The notes under the pieces: generated by a model | Told to the model about the DNA's origin: nothing | The model's database searches: none | What the model saw: the letters and a program-made list of their open reading frames with translations, nothing else | Shown here: piece by piece, positions 34,145 to 43,845 of the stretch | How the letters are laid out: every line of letters begins with the position of its first letter | Position numbering within the stretch: position 1 is the first letter of the stretch | Program-made: the position numbers and the translations under genes | Source: Chrysopilus asiliformis | Taxonomy: Eukaryota; Arthropoda; Insecta; Diptera; Rhagionidae | Direction of reading: 5' to 3' | NCBI GenBank assembly: GCA_964034945.1 | Contig: OZ035960.1 | Coordinates: forward strand, 15,069,903 to 15,133,902 | Length of the DNA: 64,000 nt

Positions 34145-34542
34145 GCACCACACTCACAGCAAATGTATGAAAAATCGCATTCGTCTTGTTTTGCTGTGAT
34201 TCGCATATGTTTGGCTATGTTTGGACTGAGTCAGATGAATGTACCAACTGCTCCCGCCCCTGTACCCCCTAGCCTAAATGAGTTAATTTCTGAATTTTTT
34301 TCGTAGGGGAAACACCCAATTGTAGTCCACGCTGACTGAGCGGTCAAATGTTGTGCATTTTTTTGTAACTAATAAATCAATAGCATGAATTTCACATTTT
34401 CAATTATGTACTCGGCGAAGCTTGGCGAGAATGTGGATGTGTTTGGTAAACTCGCATTTGCCTAGATCTTCTTACTTGCTCGCCAAAGTTTAATTTGCCT
34501 GCATTTGGCGGGAATGTAGTTTTGGAACAATTATAAACGTTA

Positions 34543-34925
34543 AGCCACGTTTACACCTGCGAAGTTTTTTTGAATTTCTCCGTGATTTTATTCAGAATTT
34601 ATTCCTTGAATTTTATTCATCTATCGCAGAATGAATTCACGTAAAGCAGGTTTCGCGAAATTTTTGGCAATTAAATCGAGTTAGTGTGAATTTCAAGCGA
34701 AAATGCCTGCCAATTCGATTTAATGGTCACTAAAAGTTTTGTGAAATCCGCCATTAGCAAATGTGGTCAAAATTTGAATTTATTTCGGCGATTTTGTATG
34801 AAACAATTCCAGTTTCGGCGAATGAACTTCAGAATATTGTGTCGCAATGTAAACGGCTGTGAAACTTAAATTTATTTTCGCAGGATAAAATTCGCGGAAT
34901 AAAGTGTCAGAGGTAAACTTCGCCT
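34543..34925. mobile_element. TTA-type MITE, family of 7692
   Basis: The left end AGCCACGTTTACACCTGCGA and the reverse complement of the right end AGGCGAAGTTTACCTCTGAC are diverged inverted ends. TTA lies at 34540-34542 and again at 34925-34927, with a one-base ambiguity at the right edge. The interior shares 'atttattc' and 'ctatcgcagaatgaattcac' words with 7692-7905 in inverted or direct form. Confidence 0.55.
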
Positions 34926-35077
34926 TACTGATTACCAATTCGTGCAACCTACATCAACTATTTTGTGATACTGGAATTCAAAGGCATCGCTCAATTCCTT
35001 TGCGTTTAAGGAAAATAAAAGACTTGGTGTTTCACCTTTTGAAAGTTTTAAGAATTTCAAAAGACTTGTTTATTTTT

Positions 35078-35119
35078 TGTTGTTGCTGTTGTTGTTGTTG
35101 CTGTTGTTGTTGTTGTTGT
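35078..35119. repeat. (TTG/CTG)n trinucleotide run
   Basis: About 42 bases of TTG and CTG triplets. The overlapping 117-codon plus frame (34904-35257) reads the run as poly-Cys and is not a credible protein. Confidence 0.9.
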
Positions 35120-36230
35120 GCGACATTAGAAAAAAGGGTACCCACATATATTCAAAATAGGATCATCGTCATGCCTTTAGTACATTATCCACATAATCAA
35201 ATAAATTCTTCTACATACATATATATGCTCATATGCGGTAAAGATGTAAATTTATAACCTTGTTAAGGATAAGCTTTTTTTTGGGGGTGCTATAACTTGC
35301 GCATCCTGATCGTACGTGTTTTGAAAATTAAAACTGAAATTGTGTGCCCTGAGTACACTATTTATCCTATGGATATCCTTCGCTTATATTATGTGCAAGT
35401 CACGATGTATTTCCACAATTTTCCCATTTGCCGAATTTGCTGCTGCTTTTGCTGTTACTATTGCCTTTGGTCCTTTATGGTGTTTAGCCTAAATTCTCAG
35501 TGTCCCTGCTGAGGCATTTAGTCCCTAAAATGAAATAAAATGAAGAAAACAAAAAAGAAATCCTAATATGAGGTACGATAGCTTCTGCGATTAAAATATG
35601 TGGATGAAATTACAAAAAAAAAACTGTAAAATGGTTCCTGACTTGTTTTTCTTATAAAAGGAAATACCTCAATGACATTTCCAGAGAATTTTCATCCTTC
35701 GCATAAAAAAATTCAAGTATCTGTTACTACAATTTGTAAAATTTAATTATCCCGCATATTTTCATAGTTGAAAGAGTTTGAATGATGATGTTTTTTATTG
35801 TTGACAATTCAAGATTTGCCTATTGAAACATTTCACTGCAACTGAAATGGCTTTTCTTGTTCAGATTTTTTTTCAGATTCACTTCAATTTTCCTCCTGTA
35901 AGATTTCAATGTCAGAAACTTTGATCTTTACTTATTCACATATGACATCGACAATTTTAGATTGTGATGTGTAGTAAATCGAAAATTTACCGCATTTTAT
36001 TTATATCCAGCTGCGATATGAACTTTTACTTCTGATTTTCTCGATGAACCCTCACAAGATGGAATTTACGGAATTGTATCTGACAGATAAAGAATAGATG
36101 CATCGGTTGTGATGTTTTCTTACATTCGATCTAGCATTATTTAGGTCTGTACGGTTTATCTTTCAATGATGTAAGATATAAAAACATTAATTATGTTAGG
36201 AGTATAAATGTAATTTTGTGTTAAAAATAG
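35120..36230. other. No recognised gene
   Basis: AT-rich spacer. The 71-codon frame at 35297-35512 has no domain support, and nothing else is recognised. Confidence 0.35.
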
Positions 36231-36244
36231 TAAATAAATCCCGG

Positions 36245-36372
36245 TGTCAATTTGAACCGGATCCGGATATACGGTTCCGAAACTTTTTTCAGGAACTGGT
36301 TCTGCGAAGATCCGGTTCTCGTTCTTGGAACCGGATACTCGGTTCCTAACAAGACGGGTATCGGGTTCCAAG
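36245..36372. repeat. CCGGTTC/GGTTCC-rich short-word repeat
   Basis: GGTTC, GGAACC and CGGAT words recur about every 12-20 bases in both orientations. The minus frame at 36156-36371 (PVPEKSFGTVYPDPVQ) is the translation of these words and not a recognised protein. Confidence 0.5.
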
Positions 36373-36390
36373 AAAATCAGGATTTTGCCC

Positions 36391-36870
36391 TAGTATGGTT
36401 ACTATACGTCCCGGACTAGACGGGATACTCCCGGAATGAATCATGTTGTTTTGGCGCTCCGTAGGTACACCAAATTTTGTCCCCGATTATTCAATTCTGG
36501 GTCAAAATTTATGGAAAACTAAAATCACTTATACAAAATATGCGTAATTTCCCTAACTGCGGCGCATTTTTTCGACATAATTTTACCTAGAGCGCATGTG
36601 TCTTAAAAATTTTCATCAACGGCGCTTTTTTCTGATATTTTCATATTTTTAGTTGCAATTATTTATAATGACAAAAAATATAGATATTCTTTGCTTGATA
36701 CTGTAAAGCTCTTGATTTAAACCATTGCGCCGCAATCTTTTTAAATCATTATTTCACCTGCGGAGCATTTTTCGCATTTTTTCTTCTTCGAATTTTATAT
36801 TTTTTCCCTTATGTCTGTTTTCTAAAGAAATACATAACTTTTCCGCGTCTAAGTTTTTCTTTCGTGGCGC
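36391..36870. mobile_element. Decayed hAT-like fragment
   Basis: The left end TAGTATGGTTACTATACGTC resembles the TAGGGTGACCATACGTCC hAT terminus with substitutions, and is followed by CCCGGACTAGACGGGATA. The interior carries 'gcgccgca' and 'ggcgc(a/t)tttttt' words shared with 52470-53015 and 57182-57510. The right end is not identifiable, so the limit is approximate. Confidence 0.4.
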
Positions 36871-36893
36871 AGCTCTATGTTTATTGTGCAATA

Positions 36894-37850
36894 TCCTATA
36901 ATATAATACGAGGAATGTCTGTCTGTCTGCACAAACGATCTCGAAAACCCGCCTAACGATTTTCACGAAACTTGGGGGTTAGGGATTTTCGGGGACAAGG
37001 AATCGATCTAGATAGGTCTCACCCCTGAGAAAATTCCCCTTCGATACCCCTCGCCTGTTATCTTCGAATTGGGTGATCCGATATTAATGAAACTTTACAG
37101 TATTACTAAGGGGGCTTAAGGCTTTCGATTTTACCACTACAAATCTGACTTTTCCCTCCCCTCGATACCCCTCACCTGGTATTTTCGAATTGGGTGGTCC
37201 GATCTTAATGAAACTTTACAGTATTACCACAAACAAGTATATACAGATAACCAATGCCCATAGTAGCATCTGTACCCATTTTTAGCTCGTAGCCGACAGT
37301 CGTAGCTGACAAAACGAAATGAGAAAATGCCGAAACCAACCGACTGCGATCGTTTGCTAGATATCCTCTTCCCTTTCTGCCTTTCGGCGATCAAATAGAA
37401 TGTTTCACGATCGTAGTCATCGCAGCCGGTTGGTTTCGGTATTTTCTTATTGCGTTTTGTCAGCTACGGCTGTCGGCTACGAGCTAAAAATGGGTACATC
37501 TGCTACTATGGGGATTGGTTATCTGTATATACTTGTTTGTGGTATTACTAAGGGTGCTAAGGGCTTTCGATTTTTCCACTACAAACCTGACTTTTCCCTC
37601 CCCTCGATAACCCTCATCTGGTGTCTCAAAAGGTTTCAAAAATCGATGACAGCGATTACTCAATAACCACTCAACCTATTTCTATGAAATTTTGTTATCG
37701 CGCGTTAGTTTTAGCTCTAGCTTTCTAGGTCGGGAATTTAAAAACTCTGGAAAAGCTCTGTAAAGGTAATGTGAATTTAGTTTTTCCCCAAAAATCAGCA
37801 AAAGTAGGATTTTGAGCTCGCCGAGCATGGCTCGGTCTTCCTGGTACTAA
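36894..37850 (+). mobile_element. Helitron-like element with canonical ends, interrupted by a MITE
   Basis: The 5' end is A|TCCTATAATATAATACGAGG, then GTCTGTCTGTCTG. The 3' end has a hairpin CCGAGCATGGCTCGG (37821-37835), then TCTTCCTGGTA and CTAA|T. TC start, hairpin about 11 bases before CTRR, and A/T insertion context together fit a Helitron. The interior has two tandem modules sharing 'cttttccctcccctcgata(c/a)ccctca', 'ttcgaattgggtg(a/g)tccgat' and 'aatgaaactttacagtattac'. No RepHel protein. The second module holds the nested MITE. Confidence 0.8.
37228..37541. mobile_element. Foldback MITE (314 bp) nested in the Helitron
   Basis: The ends CACAAACAAGTATATACAGA and the reverse complement of the right end are identical, and pairing continues for about 125 bases with few mismatches (through AACCAAT, ACCCATTTTTAGCTCGTAGC and GAAACCAACCG). 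GTATTAC occurs on both sides (37221-37227 and 37542-37548). The upstream Helitron module reads straight through 'cagtattactaaggg' without the insert, which shows the empty site. A 7-bp duplication with CAC...GTG ends fits no superfamily I can name with confidence. Confidence 0.9.
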
Positions 37851-37854
37851 TTGA

Positions 37855-38950
37855 AAAATATAAGGATAAAAAGAAATTATTTACTTGAAATTTTTAAAAT
37901 TTTGGTTAATAAAATTTGTTTTTTGCCTTTCACCTCCCCTCCGGCCATTGTGTCCAAGATTGACACAAAATAAACATTTTTAATCCTAGTTAGTAGTGAA
38001 AATCAACTAATATTTTTTTAAAAATGAAAATATATTATGGATGGTGTGATAAAATTTTAATGCAAAGTAATCTAAGTTTTTAAATTTTAAATTTTAAATT
38101 ATATTAATATTAGAACAGCATTTTTAAATCGATTATTTATTGTTGTTTGCAGTTAAAATTTATTATTTAGCGCACTCTGAAGATGATTATTGATTTCCGG
38201 GCACTAAGTTTTGATTAGAAATGAATTTTTTACAAGGTGCAATTTACACAAAGAGCTTTTAAAATTATCACACCATTGCACATCGCTTTTCTACTACCAT
38301 CAATATATTGTATCTATAAGATTTTTCTTCTTCTTCGCAGATGGAAAAGTAATCAGGTCATCTTCAATAGCTTTTTACACAATTTTTAATCCTCTTATAG
38401 AGAAACATGAAATTTTTAAATGCACAAGAATCCAATCTTATTTCTATTGCACTTGAAATTTCTTGGTGCTTTTGTCTTGTTGAACACAATAAAAGGAGTC
38501 ATTTATTCCATGTCTTTTTAGAAAAGTGGAAAGAAACATAAGAAAAACTTGCGATAGAATAAAATTCTGTTGTTAGCAAGTGTTCCCAAAGTGCAAAGGC
38601 TTCAATTGTTAGTGTCAGGATGTCGCCATACAATTTCCGAGCAGGAGCCAAGGATGAAGTAAAATATTATTGGTATGAAATGGTCTTTCTTTCAGGTTAA
38701 GAGAGAATAATAGCGAAGGGATGGTGAAATGGAAACTTCAAAAATTGAAGGTTTAACAGGTGAGGTGACGACTGAAAAATCATTGATAAAAAACTTTTTG
38801 ATGAAAATACAATGACGCTTTCAAAGGATAAATGAGAACAAAAGCATGAAATAGGAAGATATTTTTAAAGGTATATAACATAAATACAAGGTGGATTTTA
38901 TATTAAATATTTTATAGTTTCGCTTTTTTATATAAATTTTACTTTCGAAG
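37855..38950. other. No recognised gene
   Basis: AT-rich spacer between the Helitron-like element and the retrotransposon. The frame at 38211-38456 has no support. Confidence 0.4.
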
Positions 38951-38955
38951 ACATG
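38951..38955. repeat. Target-site duplication (left), acatg
   Basis: acatg immediately precedes the 5' LTR and recurs immediately after the 3' LTR at 49301-49305. The next bases after the right copy (tgata) happen to match the first bases of the LTR, so the exact edge has a small ambiguity. Confidence 0.85.
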
Positions 38956-40702
38956 TGATACGGTTGCCAAGGCTGAAAATAAAATCTTTTTTTTATTAGC
39001 GTTTTTTTTTTTAAATTTCTTCTATTTAGGGCTTCAAAAGCAATCGAAAAATCTAGAATTTTCAAAAGGTATTTTTTTAACAAATTTGTTTGTTAAATTG
39101 GTATTAATTCCTTGTTCATTATTTCAACTATTGTTCTTCTTCAGGACCATTGCACAAATTGAATAGAATTAACGGAGTACCGTTGATTATTCATTCCAAT
39201 TTCACCAGATGTTCAACGAAAAAAGGGAGAATTCAAAAAAATCTTTTTTTGAAAAAGGAGTTGCTGTCTGGAGCTCGTGGAGTTCATCTCCAATACGTTC
39301 TTTTTTTTAATTTAAAAGCATTTTTTTTGCTTTTTTCTTAGAAAACGTTTAAAAATATTAAATTTATGATTTACGATTTTCTTTTTAAAGTTTTTAACAA
39401 AACGTGTGTTTTGTGTTAAAATAGTTAAACATGAAAAAACGAGACTCCATAAAACAAAAGAACAATTGAAAGTTTAAAACATAAAACATAAAAGTTTAAA
39501 ACATAAAATTTAAAAATTTAAAATATAAAAAAAAAGCCTTTCTTTTTTTAAGAAATATAAAAAGGCACACGGAGTTTCAGCTCCAAATGTTTTTGTCAGT
39601 ATTTTTTTTACCCAAGTGGTCTCATTTGCCTGGTGAAAAGTGAGGCCACTTATTTTGGAAAAGACTTATTTTGGGAAACACTTATTTTGGAAAACACTTA
39701 TTTTTGGGAAATTCTAATTTCCTCATATTTTTGGGTTACGAAGATTTGTGCAACGGTCCTCCTCTCGTCCCCCTTTGATTTGTGTTACACTAAGGAGCCC
39801 TTGGTTTTTTTTATTGAGGCATCAGGAAATCAACGGGGTTGTTTCCATTCTTATGCAACGGCAGTGAAACACAGGATTCATCTATGGCAGCATAACGTCA
39901 ACATAATTCAATAAAACTAGATTTTGATTTTTTTAAAAAGGAGAGATAAATTTGTCCAGGGAAGTTGAGTTACAGTTTAATTTTTTTATTGTAACGCCAC
40001 ACACTTTGTGCTAATTTCCACCTTTAGTATCATTTTAGCTAATTAAAAACAAAGAAATCCAAGGATGTGCGCACATGATTGGAATCTTCAAACGTATGTA
40101 CAATATATCAAACAAAGAAACTGGTGAGTTATTTTAAATTTTTCTTGCTAAGTGAAATTACATACAAAGTGTCGGTGATTTTTTTTATTTCAATTGCGTT
40201 AAAACAAAAAAAAAATGATCCCTGAGTCATAAATTATAAGATACGATCTGATGTCTCCAAATTTTTTTTATTATTGCCTAATACTAATTAATCTTGTGAT
40301 CTAAATTACGATTAAATTTAATCAAAAATTTCGAATTAGATGTATCAATTGTTGTTGCTAGTTTTTTACAATAGATCGAGATTTCTTTAAATATAAAAAA
40401 AAGGTCAAATGGAGTTGATTGTTTTTCCTTTCTTGTTTGAGTGTTTGTGTTTTTCGTTTCCCCTCATGAGTGCCTAAATTAGGACCTGTCTCCCCCCTTA
40501 ATTCAATGACCTGACAAAGAGTACGGAAATCATATTCGCGATGAAGGCATGTCGTTTTCTATTTTGTGGTGGATTTTAGCAAAGACCCACACCCATTTTC
40601 CCCTGAGCTTAGCTGGCTAAGACATGCCGCTAAACTTCTACCACAGGCTTTCTCTCTCCTGTCCCTTTGCCTTACAAAGGGGTAGGGAAAGTGGCTCATA
40701 AT
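38956..40702 (+). mobile_element. 5' LTR of Ty3/gypsy retrotransposon (1747 bp)
   Basis: Starts TGATACGGTTGCC and ends CTCATAAT. It is matched by 47554-49300 at a constant offset of 8598 bases with equal length, and I saw no difference wherever I compared them. The termini are TG...AT rather than TG...CA. The LTR contains an AATAAA near 39908-39915 that could be a polyadenylation signal, and several A/T homopolymers. Two short frames (39150-39341 and 39633-39914) occur identically in both LTRs; they have no recognisable domain and I do not call them genes. Confidence 0.95.
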
Positions 40703-41970
40703 AGAATGGCGCCCAACGGGTTGTCCTAAGGATTTCCAGGTTTAAGAAACCAAAGGAACCCGGAAAATGCTTAACCCTTTCCTTTCCCAATTAGTTTTTC
40801 CCAAAATAGTCAAGTACATTCTAATGAAAGAGAAATCATTCGCATTGAACGATGTTTATTATTTTATTTCCAAATTTTCGAAATTGTAATCCCTTTCCTA
40901 TTCCTTAATTTTATTACTAAAGTAAAGATAAAGAATGTTTAATTTGTTTAGTTGTTCAATGCGTTGGAAATTCGTTAAATATACCTAACTGAAATGCAAA
41001 TTCGAATGAATTTTATGTTATCTTGAGCATAAAACTTCAAGATGCATCTCGAATAAATTGCACAGTTTCTTTAAATTAAATTAACACCTTGATTGTATGA
41101 TTTACGTCAATTTGTTGGAAACAAATTGATGTCACAATCAAATTTATATATTTTGAATTTCGTGTCAGTGCTGTAGAATACACATCAAAAAGAAAATTCT
41201 TTTCGATTTGTCGCAGCATGGTTCGTTTTCTCAAAATTTAATAAATAGGTAAATTTAACCAATTTTCACTGAATGATTTTTGTTATCAGAGGTAAAATGC
41301 AATTTGGGACCAAAGATTGATGGTGTTTTTGCTGAGCTATGTGAATAGTTGATCAAATTATCACATCGCAAAAGCAGTGTCATCATGGTCTAGAAAAGAA
41401 AATTAATTTCCTAATTCACAATTGAATCAATTCAAGTGAATGAAGTTCAAGTCCTTTCATTAGAATGAGATTTTTTTTCCACCTAATCCTTACCGTCAAA
41501 TTGTTAAATCATATATTTTTTTTATAGTGATTTCTGCTCTGAAGCTAAAGATTGGATTGAGGGGGGTAGGTCATATGAATATTGTATCAGATCGACTTTG
41601 TGAAAATCGTTTTTTTAGGCAGTCAATATTGGCTCATGAAAGTTTAAAGTTTTGAAATCGTTATACTTATTTGAAACTATTTTTGTTTAGCCAAACCAAA
41701 TTTTGATTTATCTCGAATATCTTGCGAAAAAGTATTAGTAATTTGTCGTTGTGTGGGTGAAAACTTAGTTCTCTTATGTTATAGCTGAATTTCTTTTAGT
41801 AATAAAAGGAAAATTTTTGAGTGAATTTTTATTCATTTTTGTTGAACATCTTTATTAAAAATTTTGGTTAAGGGGATTTTTTTTAATATTTTTCTAAGTA
41901 TTAGAATTAAGTCTACAGTTTCAAATCTGTATTTCCATTTTTTTTTTGTTTTTTTTTTGATATTCTTAAA
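40703..41970 (+). other. Retrotransposon leader with tRNA-Lys-type primer binding site
   Basis: Four bases after the LTR, 40707-40724 begins TGGCGCCCAACG. This is complementary to the 3' end of an insect tRNA-Lys over its first 12 bases, including the CCA-derived TGG. It is the site where minus-strand DNA synthesis would start. The remaining 1.25 kb up to the gag ATG has no long frame and presumably holds the untranslated leader and packaging signals. Confidence 0.85.
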
Positions 41971-43845
41971 ATGGCGCATAGTTTAGTTTTGGCTCTAAAC
42001 CCTGCTCAATTAGAGCAAGATGAATTATTGTTTGAACTTGGGATCAGAAATATTTTACAGGACGAAAATTCCATCTTAACTTTGTCTCAACGTATCAGCC
42101 AAGAAGACGATGTTGAAGTCTTGAACTTGTTCTCCTACCCATCTGTGACTTCCGTTAATGATGAAAAAGATGTCCTAGAAACCAAATTCACAAAATTGCA
42201 AAATATTTCGCGAATTGCTAGGCAGGATGTGAATGAAGAGGACATGATGATTTGCGTGTCTCGCTTAATTCATCTCATGAGAAGAGTATCCTTATTTGGG
42301 AAAAGTTATCCGCGTTTTGCCACCTCATGTGAAAATTTATTGAGATTATCGACTGAAGAGTTGAATAAGATTCGCGATGCACTTCATTGTGACGGTGCGG
42401 GAGATTCGTTAGAGATCGCTGAGGGTTTGCAACCAATTTCTACCACAGGGACTATTCCCAAAAATGTCTCTAGAGAGGAACGAGTTCCATCTCCATCTTC
42501 AGTATCTATGAAGGATTTCCAATTGATTGTTAGGCAAGTTAATTCCACAAAAGCAAATGTAGATGACTTTACTAGCCTGATGAGAGAAATGGTTGGAAAT
42601 TTGACTAATCAAGTCGCAGTTCTTAATACAAGAATGGAAAGTTTATCAATCTCTCAAGCCAAGACAAGACCATCTGGAAACGGAATATTTCCATATGGAA
42701 ATGGAATGCCCGAGGGAGCATCCAAAGCAAGAGTGGTTCGTGAACCCCAAAATTTTTCGAGAAGCAGAACCGAATATCCTAATAATGGTGGTCAATCTAC
42801 TCGCAGTTCACCAAACAAATTCTATAACCCCTTATTTGATTTGTCTGCTCCTCCACCTAATTATCAGTTACCACCCCCACCTACAGTTCAGTCGATGCCA
42901 CCACCTGTTTTTCAATTAACACCTCCCCGTGGTGTTCGACAAATTCCTCCTCCGCAGAGCTCTCATGCTAGGTCGAAAAGTCCTATTTCGCGATGGAAGT
43001 TGAGTTTTGATGGAAGTTCAAAGGGAATCACTGTTAGTGAATTTGTATTCCGAGTCGAAGCTCTCATGGATCAAGAAGGAATTGCAAACGATTATTTGAG
43101 ATGCAACTTCCATCGATTGTTAATGGGAAAGGCAAGCACGTGGTATTGGAATTTCTTCCGAAGAAATAGAACTTTTACCTGGGAGAGCTTGAAACAATCG
43201 TTGTTAGGAGAATTTTCCGACTTGAAGACCGACAACGAAATTCGTTATAGCCTCTTGAGAAGAAGACAGGGAAGAGGGGAGTCTTTTCTTGAATATAGTC
43301 AGGATGTGATCGCGATTGCCAACCAGATGCAAGTGCCCATGGCAGAAGCAGAATTGGTTAGCGTCATGAAACAGAACTTAGAGCCGAAAATCTTGCAAAT
43401 GGTATTATACCAACCAGCATCCACCATTTCTCAATTACGCGATTTGTGTTTGAAAGCCGAAAAATATTTTCGTAGTTTTTCATCAAATCCGATTAGTGGT
43501 CGTAGGCCTGAATTTAATGTGCATAACGCAAGGATAAATGAGCTTTCCGATGGCGACTCTGTCGAGAATTTAGTTTCTAACGATTTGGAACTTCAGGAAG
43601 AAGTGGCCGCTTTTCAAAACGTCGACACTTCAAAGTGGAAATGTTGGAATTGTCGTGAACTAGGCCACGGTTTCATGAGTTGTCCTTCGTCAGTCTGGAA
43701 TAAATTCTGTTACGGTTGCGGAGAGCCAAATATTTTCAAATCCCGATGCGAGAGATGTAAGTCGAAAAACTCGATTCCGAGCGCATCCGCGTCCGGGATG
43801 ATGCGTTCCAAGCCCAAACAAAACCTGGACCATGTCCGTCAATAA
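41971..43845 (+). CDS. gag: Gag polyprotein of Ty3/gypsy retrotransposon (624 aa)
   Basis: Gag forms the virus-like particle and packages the element RNA in the cytoplasm. The ATG at 41971 opens 624 codons to TAA at 43845. Residues 1-235 are acidic and helical and unrecognised. Residues about 290-330 are proline-rich (APPPNYQLPPPPTVQ). Residues about 340-505 fit the Retrotrans_gag capsid core (RWKLSFDGS, ASTWYWNFFRR, ESLKQSLLGEF). A perfect CCHC zinc knuckle, C-x2-C-x4-H-x4-C, lies at 558-571. A second knuckle-like set, C580, C583, C593, has Ile where His is expected, and a further Cys (596) follows. The frame is intact and uses a different codon mix from the surrounding AT-rich DNA. Pol follows in the -1 frame. 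Confidence 0.95.
   Translation: MAHSLVLALNPAQLEQDELLFELGIRNILQDENSILTLSQRISQEDDVEVLNLFSYPSVTSVNDEKDVLETKFTKLQNISRIARQDVNEEDMMICVSRLIHLMRRVSLFGKSYPRFATSCENLLRLSTEELNKIRDALHCDGAGDSLEIAEGLQPISTTGTIPKNVSREERVPSPSSVSMKDFQLIVRQVNSTKANVDDFTSLMREMVGNLTNQVAVLNTRMESLSISQAKTRPSGNGIFPYGNGMPEGASKARVVREPQNFSRSRTEYPNNGGQSTRSSPNKFYNPLFDLSAPPPNYQLPPPPTVQSMPPPVFQLTPPRGVRQIPPPQSSHARSKSPISRWKLSFDGSSKGITVSEFVFRVEALMDQEGIANDYLRCNFHRLLMGKASTWYWNFFRRNRTFTWESLKQSLLGEFSDLKTDNEIRYSLLRRRQGRGESFLEYSQDVIAIANQMQVPMAEAELVSVMKQNLEPKILQMVLYQPASTISQLRDLCLKAEKYFRSFSSNPISGRRPEFNVHNARINELSDGDSVENLVSNDLELQEEVAAFQNVDTSKWKCWNCRELGHGFMSCPSSVWNKFCYGCGEPNIFKSRCERCKSKNSIPSASASGMMRSKPKQNLDHVRQ

Noticed and set aside
34904..35257. Frame with a poly-Cys run
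   Set aside because: Produced by the TTG/CTG trinucleotide run.
39150..39914. Two short plus-strand frames inside the 5' LTR, repeated exactly in the 3' LTR
   Set aside because: Exact conservation only reflects LTR identity. There are no domains and the composition is AT-driven.
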